A stretch of DNA of 64,000 nucleotides from positions 53,049-117,048 of the forward strand of contig JASJCR010000004.1 in the NCBI GenBank assembly GCA_030065875.1, read 5' to 3'. Source of the DNA: Ardenticatenaceae bacterium (GTDB lineage: Bacteria; Chloroflexota; Anaerolineae; Promineifilales; Promineifilaceae). Shown here one piece after another: positions 10,125-19,425 of the stretch; position 1 is the first letter of the stretch; each line of letters opens with the position of its first letter. The notes beneath the pieces were generated by a model. The model did no database searches. It was given only the letters and a program-made list of their open reading frames with translations, and was not told the origin of the DNA. The translations under genes and the position numbers were made by a program.

Positions 10125-10154
10125 TTGCACAATTTGTTATATTTTGTATATAAT
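10125..10154 (+). promoter_or_regulatory. probable promoter of the TRAP genes
   Basis: TTGCAC (10125-10130), an 18-base spacer and TATAAT (10149-10154), about 105 bases before the small-permease start. Confidence 0.5.
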
Positions 10155-10258
10155 TCCCCAGCTCTTGATCAAAGTACCCAAAAACACAGCCGATCATTCG
10201 TCAATAAATCTCAATTCTGATACTATTCTAACCTTGTCAAAGCAAATAAGATCTTATT

Positions 10259-10849
10259 ATGCCGGTACTCAAGCAAATTGTAGAAAAAATTGAGGCTCTC
10301 ACGGAGTTTCTTGGTTGGCTGGGCCAATGGATTGTGCCGATTACGATTCTCGTCGGTTTTGGCAACGTCATTCTTCGTTACGTGGGTGAATTTGTCGGCG
10401 TCAAGCTCACCTCAAACGCCATTATCGAGCTGCAATGGTACCTCTACACACTCATCTTCTTCTTGGGTTTTGCCTACATCACCAAACACAACATCAATGT
10501 CCGGGTTGACTTTTGGTACGCCAACCAGTCAGTTCGAACCAAAGCGATGATTGATTTTATCGGCCACATCCTGGCTCTGCTGCCGTTTTGCCTGCTGGCG
10601 CTTTACGTCACCTGGAATCCGGTCTTGACCTCCTGGGGGCTGCAGCCGGATGGTACCTGGGGCACGTGGGAAATGTCTCCCGACCCCAGCGGCTTGCCCC
10701 GAGCACCCATTAAAACGATGGTCATTGTGGCCTTTGGTGCTTTGCTGCTTCAAACAATCGCCGAATTAATCAAGCTCATTGATGTCCTTTATCTGGGGGG
10801 ACAGATGTTTTCAATCCAAGAGAGCGAAGCGCCTCTGCGCATTGAATAA
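10259..10849 (+). CDS. TRAP transporter small permease (DctQ-like)
   Basis: A 196-residue membrane protein with four hydrophobic segments: WIVPITILVGFGNVILRYV, ELQWYLYTLIFFLGFAYI, IGHILALLPFCLLALYV and MVIVAFGALLLQTIAELI. The ELQWYLYTLIFFLG...NVRVDFWY region is the DctQ signature. By family knowledge it pairs with the large DctM permease to move an organic acid in with sodium, using a periplasmic binding protein. The large permease follows 68 bases later, after a strong hairpin. No DctP or TAXI binding protein gene is found nearby. Confidence 0.9.
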   Translation: MPVLKQIVEKIEALTEFLGWLGQWIVPITILVGFGNVILRYVGEFVGVKLTSNAIIELQWYLYTLIFFLGFAYITKHNINVRVDFWYANQSVRTKAMIDFIGHILALLPFCLLALYVTWNPVLTSWGLQPDGTWGTWEMSPDPSGLPRAPIKTMVIVAFGALLLQTIAELIKLIDVLYLGGQMFSIQESEAPLRIE

Positions 10850-10865
10850 AAAACCAATCAACCTT

Positions 10866-10898
10866 AAAAGGGAGGCACTTTAAAAGTGCCTCCCTTTT
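10866..10898. terminator. 15-bp hairpin between the TRAP permease genes
   Basis: AAAAGGGAGGCACTT-TAA-AAGTGCCTCCCTTTT is a perfect stem flanked by A and T runs, so it reads as an intrinsic terminator on both strands. Its place between two co-functional genes suggests partial termination that sets the ratio of small to large subunit, or a shelter against mRNA decay. AAGGA before the ATG at 10918 gives the next gene its own ribosome site. Confidence 0.7.
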
Positions 10899-10917
10899 GT
10901 AAAAGCAAGGATTTAAT

Positions 10918-12258
10918 ATGGGCTTCGAGTGGATCGCCATCGTCATGTTTGTGCTGTTCTTGATATTAATCTTGAGCGGCTACCCCGTGGCATTTTCTTT
11001 TGCGGGAACAGCAATTGCCTTTGGCGCGATTGGTCTGGCTATGGAGGCGTTCCCCTTTGCTCGACTGGGCCTGCTGCAGAATCGCTGGTTTGGTTCGATG
11101 TCCGACTTTACCCTCTTGGCGATCCCCTTCTTTGTTTTTATGGGAGCGATCTTTGAAAAATCGGGCTTAGCCGAACAGCTTTTGGAAACGATCGGCATGT
11201 TGATGGGACCGGTGCGGGGTGGCCTGGCCCTGGCGGTGGTCATTGTCGGTACGCTTCTGGCGGCCGCCACGGGCGTTGTGGCGGCGACGGTCATTACCAT
11301 GGGGCTGCTCTCACTGCCCATCATGGTGCGCTACGGTTACGATCACAAGCTGGCCACCGGCATCATTACCGCCTCCGGCACGATGGCCCAGCTGCTGCCG
11401 CCCAGCCTGGTCCTGGTAGTGCTCAGCGACCAGATCGGCATTTCGGTTGGGGATCTTTTTCTCGGCGCCCTTTTTCCCGGCTTAATTTTGGCCGGCCTCT
11501 ATGCGGTCCACGTGATTTTGGTGGCCCTTTTTCAGCCGGATAGGGCCCCAGCCCTGCCGCCGGAGGCGCGCACCCTCAAGGGGGGAGCCCTGGCCCGCAA
11601 GGCGATGATCTCCGTCCTCCCGCCCATCTTTTTGATTTTTGCGGTGTTGGGCAGCATCTTTTTTGGCATAGCCACACCCACCGAAGCGGGGGCGGTCGGT
11701 GCGGCCGGGGCCTGTGTGCTGGCCATCGCCAACCGCAACTTCAACTGGACGATCATCAAGCAGGCTTCCCGCTCAACCGCCAACATTACATCGCTGGTTT
11801 TGCTCATTCTTTTTGCCTCCACCTTCTTTGGTCTTATCTTTGACCAGCTGGGCGGGCAGCGGTACCTCACTGAGCTCCTTTCAAGCTTGCCGGGCGGGTT
11901 GTGGGGCTTCATTATTGTGGCCAACATCGCCGTCTTTCTCTTGGGTATTAACCTTGAATTTCTCGAGATCAGCTTTATCGTCATGCCTCTTTTTGTGCCC
12001 ACGATGGCTCGCCTGGGGTTCACCAACTCACAAGTTGTGTGGTTTGCGGTCATGATGGCCATTAACCTGAACATGGCGTTTATCTCTCCCCCGGTTGGTT
12101 TCTCCCTCTTCTATTTGCAAAGCGTCGCCCCACCCGAAGTAGAAACGCGCAGCATCCATTTAGGCGCGCTGCCGTTTATGGTTTGGCAGGGTCTGGCGCT
12201 GCTAATCGTTATGTTCTTCCCCGCCACCGTGACCTGGCTGGTCGAAGTTGCTTTCTAG
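10918..12258 (+). CDS. TRAP transporter large permease (DctM-like)
   Basis: A 446-residue membrane protein with about 12 helices. Family landmarks are [12 protein letters not shown] near the N-terminus, [23 protein letters not shown] (split: [11 protein letters not shown], then [12 protein letters not shown]), [40 protein letters not shown] and the C-terminal [18 protein letters not shown]. By family knowledge it forms the sodium-driven substrate path. The start at 10918 follows an AAGGA ribosome site. With the small permease it makes a QM pair; the binding component must be encoded elsewhere or has been lost. Confidence 0.93.
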   Translation: MGFEWIAIVMFVLFLILILSGYPVAFSFAGTAIAFGAIGLAMEAFPFARLGLLQNRWFGSMSDFTLLAIPFFVFMGAIFEKSGLAEQLLETIGMLMGPVRGGLALAVVIVGTLLAAATGVVAATVITMGLLSLPIMVRYGYDHKLATGIITASGTMAQLLPPSLVLVVLSDQIGISVGDLFLGALFPGLILAGLYAVHVILVALFQPDRAPALPPEARTLKGGALARKAMISVLPPIFLIFAVLGSIFFGIATPTEAGAVGAAGACVLAIANRNFNWTIIKQASRSTANITSLVLLILFASTFFGLIFDQLGGQRYLTELLSSLPGGLWGFIIVANIAVFLLGINLEFLEISFIVMPLFVPTMARLGFTNSQVVWFAVMMAINLNMAFISPPVGFSLFYLQSVAPPEVETRSIHLGALPFMVWQGLALLIVMFFPATVTWLVEVAF

Positions 12259-12269
12259 TGAAGCCCCCT

Positions 12270-12297
12270 ACCCATCACCCAACACCCATCACCCAAT
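12270..12297. repeat. ACCCATC/ACCCAAC tandem array
   Basis: Four 7-8-base units (ACCCATC, ACCCAAC, ACCCATC, ACCCAAT). The same unit type forms the in-frame array at 5988-6014. Confidence 0.65.
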
Positions 12298-12309
12298 TCG
12301 CATTCCCTC

Positions 12310-12338
12310 TTGCGTTTCGCTGTCTTTTTGGTTATATT
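12310..12338 (+). promoter_or_regulatory. possible promoter of the ABC importer genes
   Basis: TTGCGT (12310-12315), a 17-base spacer and TATATT (12333-12338). The leader then contains the hairpin GGACCGACC-N7-GGTCGGTCC (12426-12450), followed by TCCCTTTT, which may act as an attenuator. Confidence 0.4.
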
Positions 12339-12425
12339 TTAGTGACAATATGGTGACAAAGTGATGACTTGGCTGTAGGGCTATGGTACCATGGTTGCCA
12401 TGTTGGAATAGTTAACTCTCCACCC

Positions 12426-12450
12426 GGACCGACCATCACAGGGTCGGTCC
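12426..12450 (+). terminator. leader hairpin upstream of the ABC binding protein gene
   Basis: Perfect 9-bp stem GGACCGACC / GGTCGGTCC with a 7-base loop, followed by TCCCTTTTCG, in the 5' leader. It could be an early terminator. No known riboswitch class is recognised. Confidence 0.45.
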
Positions 12451-12552
12451 TCCCTTTTCGTAACTCCCGACCAAAGTTGGCCGGATTCGCCTGGCGGGCC
12501 GTGGACCCCCGGGAAATTTGAGGAGAAAAACATTCATAAGGAGATTTTTTAC

Positions 12553-14391
12553 ATGAAAAAAAGAACCCGTCTACCCCTTTTGATATTACTGCTGGGAGCG
12601 GTGATATCCCTCTTGATCGCCTGTCAGCCGCAGGTGGTTGAAGTAGAGGTCACACGCGAGGTTGTGGAAACACAAGAAGTCGTGGTCACCGAAGAAGTGG
12701 AAGTGGTGGTCACTGAAGAAGTTCAGGTAGAAGTGGTCGTCGAGGCCACCGAAGTTCCCCCACCGCAGGGTGGTAACGTCGTTGAATCTTCCTTCGCCGA
12801 TCTCAACACTTTGAATCCGGTCCTCGGCAACGACAATGCCTCATCAACCGTTTACACGCGTATGTTTGCCAGCCTGGCCCGTCTAGATCCGGTCTCCGGG
12901 GCGATCATTCCCTATCTGGCAGACAGCTGGGACGTCTCGGAAGATGGCCTGACCTATACATTTACCATTCGCGAAGATGCGGTTTGGTCGGATGACACCC
13001 CCATTACGGCGCAGGATATCGCCTTTACCTTTGACGCCATCAATACCGATGAGGTCGCCTCCCCCCGTCGCTCCAACTTCACCGAAGTTGACAGCTGGGC
13101 GGTCATTGACGACAAAACCTTTGAACTGACGCTTAAATCGGTTGACTGTACCGTTTTGGCTAATCTTGGCCCACAGGGGATTATTCCGGCACACGCTTAT
13201 GACGGTGACCCGCTCAATATCCCCGACAGTGAAGAAAACACGGCGCCCTCGATCGTCTCCGGCCCCTTCCAATTTGTGGATTGGATCCCGGACGACCGGG
13301 CCACGCTGGCTGCCAACCCCAACTACTTCCTCGGTCAACCCAATGTTGACACCTGGACCTTCCGCGTTTACGCTGACCAGTCGGCCGAAATTGCCGGCCT
13401 GCTAGCCAATGAACACACCTACACCGACCCGATTGGCCCGCAGTTTGTATCGGTCATTGAAGGTGAAGTTGCCGGCGGCCGCGACATGGGCGTTCAGAAG
13501 TATTTCAGCAACGGCTACACTTTTGTTGGCTACAACCTGGCCAACCCAGAGAACCCGCAAAACGGTTGGGATGACCTTGACGGCGATGGCGTCTGGACTG
13601 ACGGAGAGCCCCCGCTCGAGCAGGACCCGCATCCGGTTCTCGGTCAGCTGGAAGTGCGTCAGGCGATCGCCAACTCGATCGACTACACCGGCATCATCAA
13701 CAAGGTGATATTCGGACAGGGTGGTCCAACCGTGGCCAACGTCTGGCCATCCATTACCTGGGCGTACAACAACGATCTGACCCCGTACGAGCAGGATCTC
13801 GAGCTGGCCGCCCAAATTTTGGCTGACGCCGGCTGGACTCCCGGTTCAGAAACCAATGACGCCGGCGTGCCGATCCTGGAGAAGGACGGCCAGCAGCTAA
13901 GGCTGCGGCTGATGACCAACGCCGGGAACGAAACCCGCGAGAATATCGGCATCATTATGAAAGACGTGCTCGATCAGCTCGGCTTCAGCATCGAACTCGA
14001 CTACAAAGAGTTTGGCACGGTGGTGCAGGACCTGCTGGGTCAGACTTACGACATGGTCATCATCGGCTTTGGTGGTGGACCACCTGAGCCAGACGACAGC
14101 AGCCAGTTCTCCTACAAGAACGACGAAGTCGGTGCTGGTTTCAACTTTGTTTCTTACTACAATGAAGATTTTGAAGCCAACCTCGACGCCGGTAAGGCTG
14201 TTCCAGGGTGCTCCGAAGACGAGCGGGCTTCCTTCTACGTCGAAAATCAGGAATTGATGTACAACGACCTGCCGTACTCGTTCTTCTACATTCCTTTGAA
14301 TAGCGGTGTCGCCTGGAACCAGCTCAGTGAAATCACTCCCAATACCTGGGATACGTATTACAACATGGAGCAATGGTTCTTCACCCAATAA
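12553..14391 (+). CDS. ABC transporter substrate-binding lipoprotein, family 5 (peptide/nickel type)
   Basis: A 612-residue exported lipoprotein. The signal LPLLILLLGAVISLLIAC ends in a lipobox with Cys24, followed by a Val/Glu/Thr repeat linker (VEVTREVVETQEVVVTEEVE onward, residues 27-70) of the kind common in Chloroflexota. The SBP_bac_5 domain follows: FADLNTLNPVLGND, LADSWDVSEDGLTYTFTIRE and the later VRQAIANSIDYTGIINKV. It captures oligopeptides or other solutes outside the membrane for the two permeases downstream. AAGGAG lies 9-10 bases before the ATG. A terminator-like hairpin follows the gene, so it is probably made in excess over the permeases. Confidence 0.93.
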   Translation: MKKRTRLPLLILLLGAVISLLIACQPQVVEVEVTREVVETQEVVVTEEVEVVVTEEVQVEVVVEATEVPPPQGGNVVESSFADLNTLNPVLGNDNASSTVYTRMFASLARLDPVSGAIIPYLADSWDVSEDGLTYTFTIREDAVWSDDTPITAQDIAFTFDAINTDEVASPRRSNFTEVDSWAVIDDKTFELTLKSVDCTVLANLGPQGIIPAHAYDGDPLNIPDSEENTAPSIVSGPFQFVDWIPDDRATLAANPNYFLGQPNVDTWTFRVYADQSAEIAGLLANEHTYTDPIGPQFVSVIEGEVAGGRDMGVQKYFSNGYTFVGYNLANPENPQNGWDDLDGDGVWTDGEPPLEQDPHPVLGQLEVRQAIANSIDYTGIINKVIFGQGGPTVANVWPSITWAYNNDLTPYEQDLELAAQILADAGWTPGSETNDAGVPILEKDGQQLRLRLMTNAGNETRENIGIIMKDVLDQLGFSIELDYKEFGTVVQDLLGQTYDMVIIGFGGGPPEPDDSSQFSYKNDEVGAGFNFVSYYNEDFEANLDAGKAVPGCSEDERASFYVENQELMYNDLPYSFFYIPLNSGVAWNQLSEITPNTWDTYYNMEQWFFTQ

Positions 14392-14414
14392 TCGATTGAC
14401 CTTTAGCGACTATT

Positions 14415-14446
14415 GTAGGGCCGAGATCAATCTCGGCCCTACTTTT
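14415..14446 (+). terminator. hairpin between binding-protein and permease genes
   Basis: GTAGGGCCGAGA-TCAA-TCTCGGCCCTAC (14415-14442) followed by TTTT: a 12-bp perfect stem of the GTAGGG-capped class. It probably lowers transcription of the permease genes relative to the binding protein. Confidence 0.65.
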
Positions 14447-14454
14447 AAGATACT

Positions 14455-15441
14455 ATGACCAGTTATCTCATTCGACGATTATTGCAGGCGATTCCCACAA
14501 TTTTGGGAGTAACCGTAATCTCTTTCTTTTTAATGCAGGCCTCACCGGGTGATCCGGTGCAGATCCTCACCTTTCAGCCAGGCATGACGGCTGAGGATCG
14601 AGACCGCATCGCCGCCGAACTATGTCTGGATCGGCCGGTCATTGAGCAATATTTTATCTGGCTGGTGGGGGATTGGACCGGCAACTGTCCCCAACGCGGT
14701 TTGATCCGCGGAGATTTTGGCGATTCATTTTTTGAACAGCGGCCGGCCATGGAAATGTATCTCGAACGGATACCGGCAACCCTGCAGCTGACAACATTTG
14801 CCCTGCTCTTTGGCGGCGCGTTTGGTTTGCTCCTGGGGGTCACCTCGGCCGTATGGCGCGGCACCTGGTTTGACAACCTGGCCCGCTTTTTCTCCGTCGT
14901 CTTTGATGCCATCCCCGCCTTTTGGTTTGGGCTGCTGCTCATCATGTATTTTAGCGTGCAGCAAGGGTGGCTGCCGGTTGGCGGCCGGCTTCCGCTCAAC
15001 GTCGACGATCCTTCCCTGATCGATCGCATTCGGCATCTCATTTTGCCCACGATCGTCCTCGGCGTGACGTGGGTGGCTCTGATGGCTCGCTTTATGCGCG
15101 CCGAAACACTAGAAGTGCTGCGACAAGATTACGTGCGCACCGCCCTGGCCAAAGGGCTCAAGCGCCGCGTCGTCTACTTTAAACACGCCGCTCGCAACGC
15201 CTTGATTCCCATCGTTACCATCTTGGGACCGGCAATTACCGCCCTGGTGAGCGGTGCGGTGGTCATCGAGCGCATTTTTTCCTGGCCTGGAATCGGCCGC
15301 TTAACGGTTGATGCCGTCTCATCACGCGATTATCCGGTGGTGATGGCCGGGGTAATTTTTAGCGCTATTTTGGTTATTCTGGGCAACCTCCTTTCGGATT
15401 TTCTGCTCGTACTTGTTGATCCCCGCATTCGGCTTAAGTAA
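14455..15441 (+). CDS. peptide-type ABC importer permease (DppB-like)
   Basis: A 328-residue membrane protein with the DppB/OppB pattern: TSYLIRRLLQAIPTILGVTV at the N-terminus, a long external loop (residues 30-95), and the EAA loop RTALAKGLKRRVVYFKHAAR followed by NALIPIVTILG. It contains six transmembrane helices. It would heterodimerise with the protein at 15454-16371. The EAA loop needs an OppD/OppF-type ATPase pair, which is not encoded in this operon; the nearest such pair is at 42947-45041. Confidence 0.93.
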   Translation: MTSYLIRRLLQAIPTILGVTVISFFLMQASPGDPVQILTFQPGMTAEDRDRIAAELCLDRPVIEQYFIWLVGDWTGNCPQRGLIRGDFGDSFFEQRPAMEMYLERIPATLQLTTFALLFGGAFGLLLGVTSAVWRGTWFDNLARFFSVVFDAIPAFWFGLLLIMYFSVQQGWLPVGGRLPLNVDDPSLIDRIRHLILPTIVLGVTWVALMARFMRAETLEVLRQDYVRTALAKGLKRRVVYFKHAARNALIPIVTILGPAITALVSGAVVIERIFSWPGIGRLTVDAVSSRDYPVVMAGVIFSAILVILGNLLSDFLLVLVDPRIRLK

Positions 15442-15453
15442 ACAGGAGACAAT

Positions 15454-16371
15454 ATGGCTGCACGAGATGCATTGACGCTGCAGGCTGAGGCGGAAGCCAA
15501 AATTGAAAGCAAGCCGCTTTCTTTCTGGCAAATCGCCTGGATGCGCCTGTGGAGAGATCCGCTAACCATCACTGCTATAGTGGTGCTGCTGATCATCACG
15601 GTATTTTCTTTGGGAGCGGAAGTGATCAGCATCAACGTCTTGGAGGTTGATCCCGATCGGACCAACTTGCTTGACTCATTCTTAGCGCCATCATCCGAGT
15701 ATTGGCTGGGAACCGATGCCCTGGGCCGAGATCAACTCTCCCGTTTGCTCGTTGGCGGCCGCGTGTCGCTAGCGATCGGCTTCTTTGGCGCGATCTTCAC
15801 CCTGTTCCTCGGCCTTGTACTAGGCATATCGGCCGCCTACTTTGGCGGGTTTATCGATGACGCCATTATGTGGCTCATCAATACCCTGGGGTCGATCCCG
15901 CAGCTGTTTTTGCTGCTGCTGGTAGGGGCCCTGTTCGATTTGACACCAGCGTGGTTAACCGTCCTGTTCGCCCTGCTGGGCTGGCCGTTTATAACCCGTC
16001 TGGTCCGCAGTAACGTGCTTTCGATGCGTGAACGAGAATTTATCGAAGCGGCACGAGCATTGGGATGTTCACCCTTCTACATTATGGTGCGCCATATTGT
16101 GCCCAACGTACTGCCCATCGTTATTATCGCCACCACGCGTACCGTGGGGAACTTGATGCTGGCGGAAGCGGCCCTCAGCTTCCTTGGGTTTGGTGTTCAA
16201 CCGCCAACGGCCACCTGGGGGGCGATGTTGACCAAGGCACAGCAGTTTATCCTGCTGCCGGACGCCCGCCACCTGGTTTGGGCACCGGGCATTATGATCA
16301 CCATCACCGTATTGTGCATGTTCATCATCGGTGATGGGTTGCGCGACGCCATGGATCCAAGACTCAAATAG
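15454..16371 (+). CDS. peptide-type ABC importer permease (DppC-like)
   Basis: A 305-residue membrane protein starting 12 bases after the DppB-like stop, with AGGAG in the gap. DppC marks are the LGTDALGRDQLSRLLVGGRV segment, the EAA loop EFIEAARALGCSPFYIMVRH followed by IVPNVLPIVII, and the C-terminal GDGLRDAMDPRLK. This operon (binding protein, B, C) ends here without ATPase genes. Confidence 0.93.
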   Translation: MAARDALTLQAEAEAKIESKPLSFWQIAWMRLWRDPLTITAIVVLLIITVFSLGAEVISINVLEVDPDRTNLLDSFLAPSSEYWLGTDALGRDQLSRLLVGGRVSLAIGFFGAIFTLFLGLVLGISAAYFGGFIDDAIMWLINTLGSIPQLFLLLLVGALFDLTPAWLTVLFALLGWPFITRLVRSNVLSMREREFIEAARALGCSPFYIMVRHIVPNVLPIVIIATTRTVGNLMLAEAALSFLGFGVQPPTATWGAMLTKAQQFILLPDARHLVWAPGIMITITVLCMFIIGDGLRDAMDPRLK

Positions 16372-16494
16372 GGGTCAAGGAATGGGGTTTAGGGTATAAG
16401 GTATTGGGGAGCACCTAAACCCAATGCGCTCAAATCACGGGAAGATCTAAATCCCGTATCAAACACCACAGTTTGACCATTTGGAGGACAAAAG

Positions 16495-16689
16495 ATGGTG
16501 AGTGAGATACAAAGAAAAGCAATGCGTTGGGGATCAAAAGAAATCAAAACTATTTTTGAAGCCAAGGGAAAGATCGTCAACCTCGACGCCGCAGTCAAAT
16601 GTCCACCTCAAAGGGATTCAAAGCAGCCAGCATCTCCAACCGGAAAATGCTATATCAATGGGGGGCTGATGGTCGTTTCCACCATCTAA
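16495..16689 (+). CDS. possible small protein, 64 residues, unknown
   Basis: Not recognised. It has a good ribosome site (TTTGGAGGACAAAAG before the ATG) and a Lys/Arg-rich N-terminal half (KAMRWGSKEIKTIFEAKG), followed by a Cys-containing tail. A similar upstream motif (CATTTGGAG) precedes the glucokinase start. With no family match and no coding partner it may be spurious; the ribosome site is the main argument for it. Confidence 0.3.
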   Translation: MVSEIQRKAMRWGSKEIKTIFEAKGKIVNLDAAVKCPPQRDSKQPASPTGKCYINGGLMVVSTI

Positions 16690-16707
16690 CCCATTGATAA
16701 CCTGCGA

Positions 16708-16749
16708 GTGATGGTTTCCTGACAGCAGCATCCGATCAGGAGCCATCAC
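16708..16749. terminator. hairpin upstream of glucokinase gene
   Basis: GTGATGG-TT-TCCTGA ... TCAGGA-G-CCATCAC: two helices of 7 and 6 bp with a small bulge and a 13-base loop. No T run follows, so it is either a weak terminator or a leader structure. Confidence 0.4.
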
Positions 16750-16924
16750 CACCTACACACACTATCCCCTCTATTTCGCTAAATTCCAATAAAAATATCT
16801 TGTTCGATTCGCAAAAGGTGATACGTTTACCCACAATTACTGTTTTGACGACGGATTGATGCAGACTGTGCCAATCAGTAGCTGCTTTGACCATCAAAAA
16901 CATTTGCTCATTTGGAGAAACGAT

Positions 16925-17935
16925 ATGACCATTTTGGCCGGGGATATCGGCGGAACCAAAACCGTCCTCACCTTAATTGATCGAGTGCATGGGGTACGCC
17001 AACCTCTGGCGTCCGCTCGCTTCGTCAGCCGCGATCACGACAGTCTGACTGATGTTGTGACCGCGTTTTTATCCGACAAACAGCATTTTCTCCAGCAATC
17101 CCCTCTGCGAGCGGCCGCCTTCGGGGTGGCCGGTCCGGTTGAAAACGGCCGGTCCCACATCACCAATCTTTCCTGGGTCATCGATCAAAACGATTTGGCG
17201 GAACATCTCGGCCTTCCTGCGGAAAAGATCCGCATTCTCAATGATCTGGAAGCCACGGCCACGGCCGTCCCTCACCTCCAAAAAGAAGATTTACACACGA
17301 TCAATCCGGGGGTGCCGGTGCCAAATGCTCCATTAGCCATTATCGCTCCCGGTACCGGTTTGGGAGAGGCGTTTTTAGTGTGGACCCACGGCCAATATCA
17401 GGCGTTTCCATCAGAAGGGGGTCACGCCGATTTTGCGCCAAGCAATCAACTCCAGCTGCAGCTCCTCAACTATCTTTCTCTCCAGTATGGCCACGTGAGC
17501 CTGGAGCGGGTCTGTTCCGGGCTGGGGATCCCCAATATTTATCGCTTCCTGCGTGAAGAAAAAAGATTGGAGGAGCCGGTTCACCTTACTGAAGCTTTAA
17601 TGCGCGCTTCGGATCCGGTGCCAATTATTATGACCAACGCCCTCGATGCCCAAGATTCGATTCCGCTGACCCGCCAAACGTTAGAAATTTTTGTTTCGAT
17701 TCTGGCGGCCGAAGCGGGCAATATGGCCCTCAAGCTTCTGGCCCAAGGGGGTGTCTACATCGGTGGCGGTATTCCCCCGCGAATTCTACCCGCAATAGAC
17801 AGCGATCAATTTCGGGCGGCCCTGGTTGACAAAGGTCGTTTTACCACAATGATGTCCGAAATCCCGGTCCACGTCATCCTGAATGATCAATGTGCCCTGC
17901 TGGGTGCCGCATACGCGGCCTTGACATTAGAGTAA
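16925..17935 (+). CDS. glk: glucokinase (Glk type, COG0837)
   Basis: A 336-residue cytosolic kinase. The ATG at 16925 follows TTTGGAGAAACG; the frame extends 23 codons upstream without support. Motifs: phosphate-1 loop LAGDIGGTKTVL (4-15), GVAGPVENGR (67-76), the sugar-binding catalytic Asp107 in ILNDLEA, the GTGLG loop (143-147) and EGGHADFAP (164-172) with the glucose-binding Glu/His. It lacks the Cys-rich zinc motif of ROK kinases. Reaction: ATP plus glucose gives glucose 6-phosphate. It stands alone, upstream of an MFS exporter. Confidence 0.85.
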   Translation: MTILAGDIGGTKTVLTLIDRVHGVRQPLASARFVSRDHDSLTDVVTAFLSDKQHFLQQSPLRAAAFGVAGPVENGRSHITNLSWVIDQNDLAEHLGLPAEKIRILNDLEATATAVPHLQKEDLHTINPGVPVPNAPLAIIAPGTGLGEAFLVWTHGQYQAFPSEGGHADFAPSNQLQLQLLNYLSLQYGHVSLERVCSGLGIPNIYRFLREEKRLEEPVHLTEALMRASDPVPIIMTNALDAQDSIPLTRQTLEIFVSILAAEAGNMALKLLAQGGVYIGGGIPPRILPAIDSDQFRAALVDKGRFTTMMSEIPVHVILNDQCALLGAAYAALTLE

Positions 17936-18054
17936 ACGCTAACGTGCACCCTGAATCAAAAGATAGTAAAGTTGCAGGGCAAGCTATCATAATAAACTTT
18001 ATGTTAACCTCTAACCCCCAGCCAACAGCCCAGATGCAGCAAAAGGAATAATTT

Positions 18055-19425
18055 GTGACCCAAGAACCAATTAAACAGGAGGAAGGGCTCGACTTTAAAA
18101 AATTGATTCCGGTGCTCGTTATTGTGCTGGTCGATGTCCTGGGAATTACGATTATCATTCCCATTCTGCCGCTGTATGCCATCGCCTTTGACGCCAGTCC
18201 GCTGCTCATTGGCGCTTTGGGAACCTGTTACCCGGCCATGCAGTTTTTGTTTGTGCCGATATTGGGCTCTCTTTCTGATCGTTACGGTCGTAAACCGATA
18301 TTGGCAGGGGCACAGTTGGGCACGTTTATCAGCCTTCTCATTTTTGGCTTTGCCGGCAGCCTGTGGATGCTCTTTTTCTCGCGCATCGTCGATGGCATTA
18401 CCGGCGCCAACCTGGCTACGGCTCAGGCGGTTATCACCGACAGCACGCCACCGCAGGATCGCGCTCGCGGTCTTGGGCTGATCGGGGCGGTGTTTGGCAT
18501 CGGGTTTATCCTGGGGCCGGTGATCAGCGGAATCGCTTTGGCCCTGACCAACAATAATTATGGCGCGCCGGCTTTTGTGGCCGCTTCATTTGCCTTCCTC
18601 AGCGCCATGCTCACAATTTTTGTGCTGCCCGAAACTCATCCGCCGGAAAAACGGGGGCGCGACAAGATCGCCGGACGCAGCATCGGTCAAATGGTGGCTT
18701 CTCTGACCAGCCCAACGCTGGGTATCCTCTTCATCTTTGTCCTGCTTTTGCAGGTCGTTTTTGGCTCCTTCCAGCTGACTTTTGCCCCCTTCACCCTCAA
18801 TCGCCTGGGGCTCAACAGCATCGGCAACACTCTCTTTTTCGCCATGTTTGGGGTCATCCTGGCGTTTGTGCAGGGAGGAATGGTGGGGCCCCTTACCAAG
18901 CGCTTTGGCGAACGGCGGATGATCTTTATCGGCATCGTCCTCTTTGCGATAGGCTTTTTTCTCGCCGGCTTCACCCCTCAGCAGGCGGTGCCCTGGTATT
19001 CAGAACAGGCCCTTATTGAAGAACTGCAGAGCCAAACCCCAACCGGAATGATCAGCGACAATGAACAGCTGGCCCTGCTGCCACCAGAAACCGACAAGGG
19101 CTGGTTTTCGCTCGCCTATTTGCTGACCGTTCTACTCCCGATGCCGGTTGGTATAAGCCTGATCCAGCCCAACATCAACAGCCTGATTACCAAACGATCT
19201 GATCCCCAAAAAATTGGTGAGGCCCTGGGGATCGCCGCTTCGTTTACGGCGCTGGGCACAGCCATAGGCCCTCTTTTTGGCGGCTGGCTTTTTGAAGCGG
19301 TTGGCCCAAATGCGCTGTACATGCTCAACGGGATAATCGGCTTCTTTCTGTTTTTACTGATGATTTGGCGGCTCAAACCTCTTAAGGAAGACTTACAGAC
19401 TTCAGACTTCAGACATCAGAGTTAA
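18055..19425 (+). CDS. MFS transporter (TetA/multidrug-exporter-like)
   Basis: A 456-residue, 12-helix major facilitator protein that starts with GTG at 18055 behind AAAGGAA. Motif A in loop 2-3 is GSLSDRYGRKPILAGA, followed by the DGITGANLATAQAVI and motif C-like GIGFILGPVISGIAL segments of drug:proton antiporters. The loop between helices 9 and 10 is enlarged (QQAVPWYSEQALIEELQSQT). The last residues (EDLQTSDFRHQS) are encoded by a GACTTCAGACTTCAGAC array, so the natural C-terminus has been replaced or extended by repeat DNA. The substrate is unknown. Confidence 0.9.
   Translation: MTQEPIKQEEGLDFKKLIPVLVIVLVDVLGITIIIPILPLYAIAFDASPLLIGALGTCYPAMQFLFVPILGSLSDRYGRKPILAGAQLGTFISLLIFGFAGSLWMLFFSRIVDGITGANLATAQAVITDSTPPQDRARGLGLIGAVFGIGFILGPVISGIALALTNNNYGAPAFVAASFAFLSAMLTIFVLPETHPPEKRGRDKIAGRSIGQMVASLTSPTLGILFIFVLLLQVVFGSFQLTFAPFTLNRLGLNSIGNTLFFAMFGVILAFVQGGMVGPLTKRFGERRMIFIGIVLFAIGFFLAGFTPQQAVPWYSEQALIEELQSQTPTGMISDNEQLALLPPETDKGWFSLAYLLTVLLPMPVGISLIQPNINSLITKRSDPQKIGEALGIAASFTALGTAIGPLFGGWLFEAVGPNALYMLNGIIGFFLFLLMIWRLKPLKEDLQTSDFRHQS

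Larger units (their letters stand above)
16372..16924. other. intergenic region; possible small ORF and a hairpin
   Basis: Contains the doubtful small frame at 16495-16689 and the hairpin at 16708-16749. The remaining bases (16750-16924) are AT-rich leader DNA of the glucokinase gene. Confidence 0.5.
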
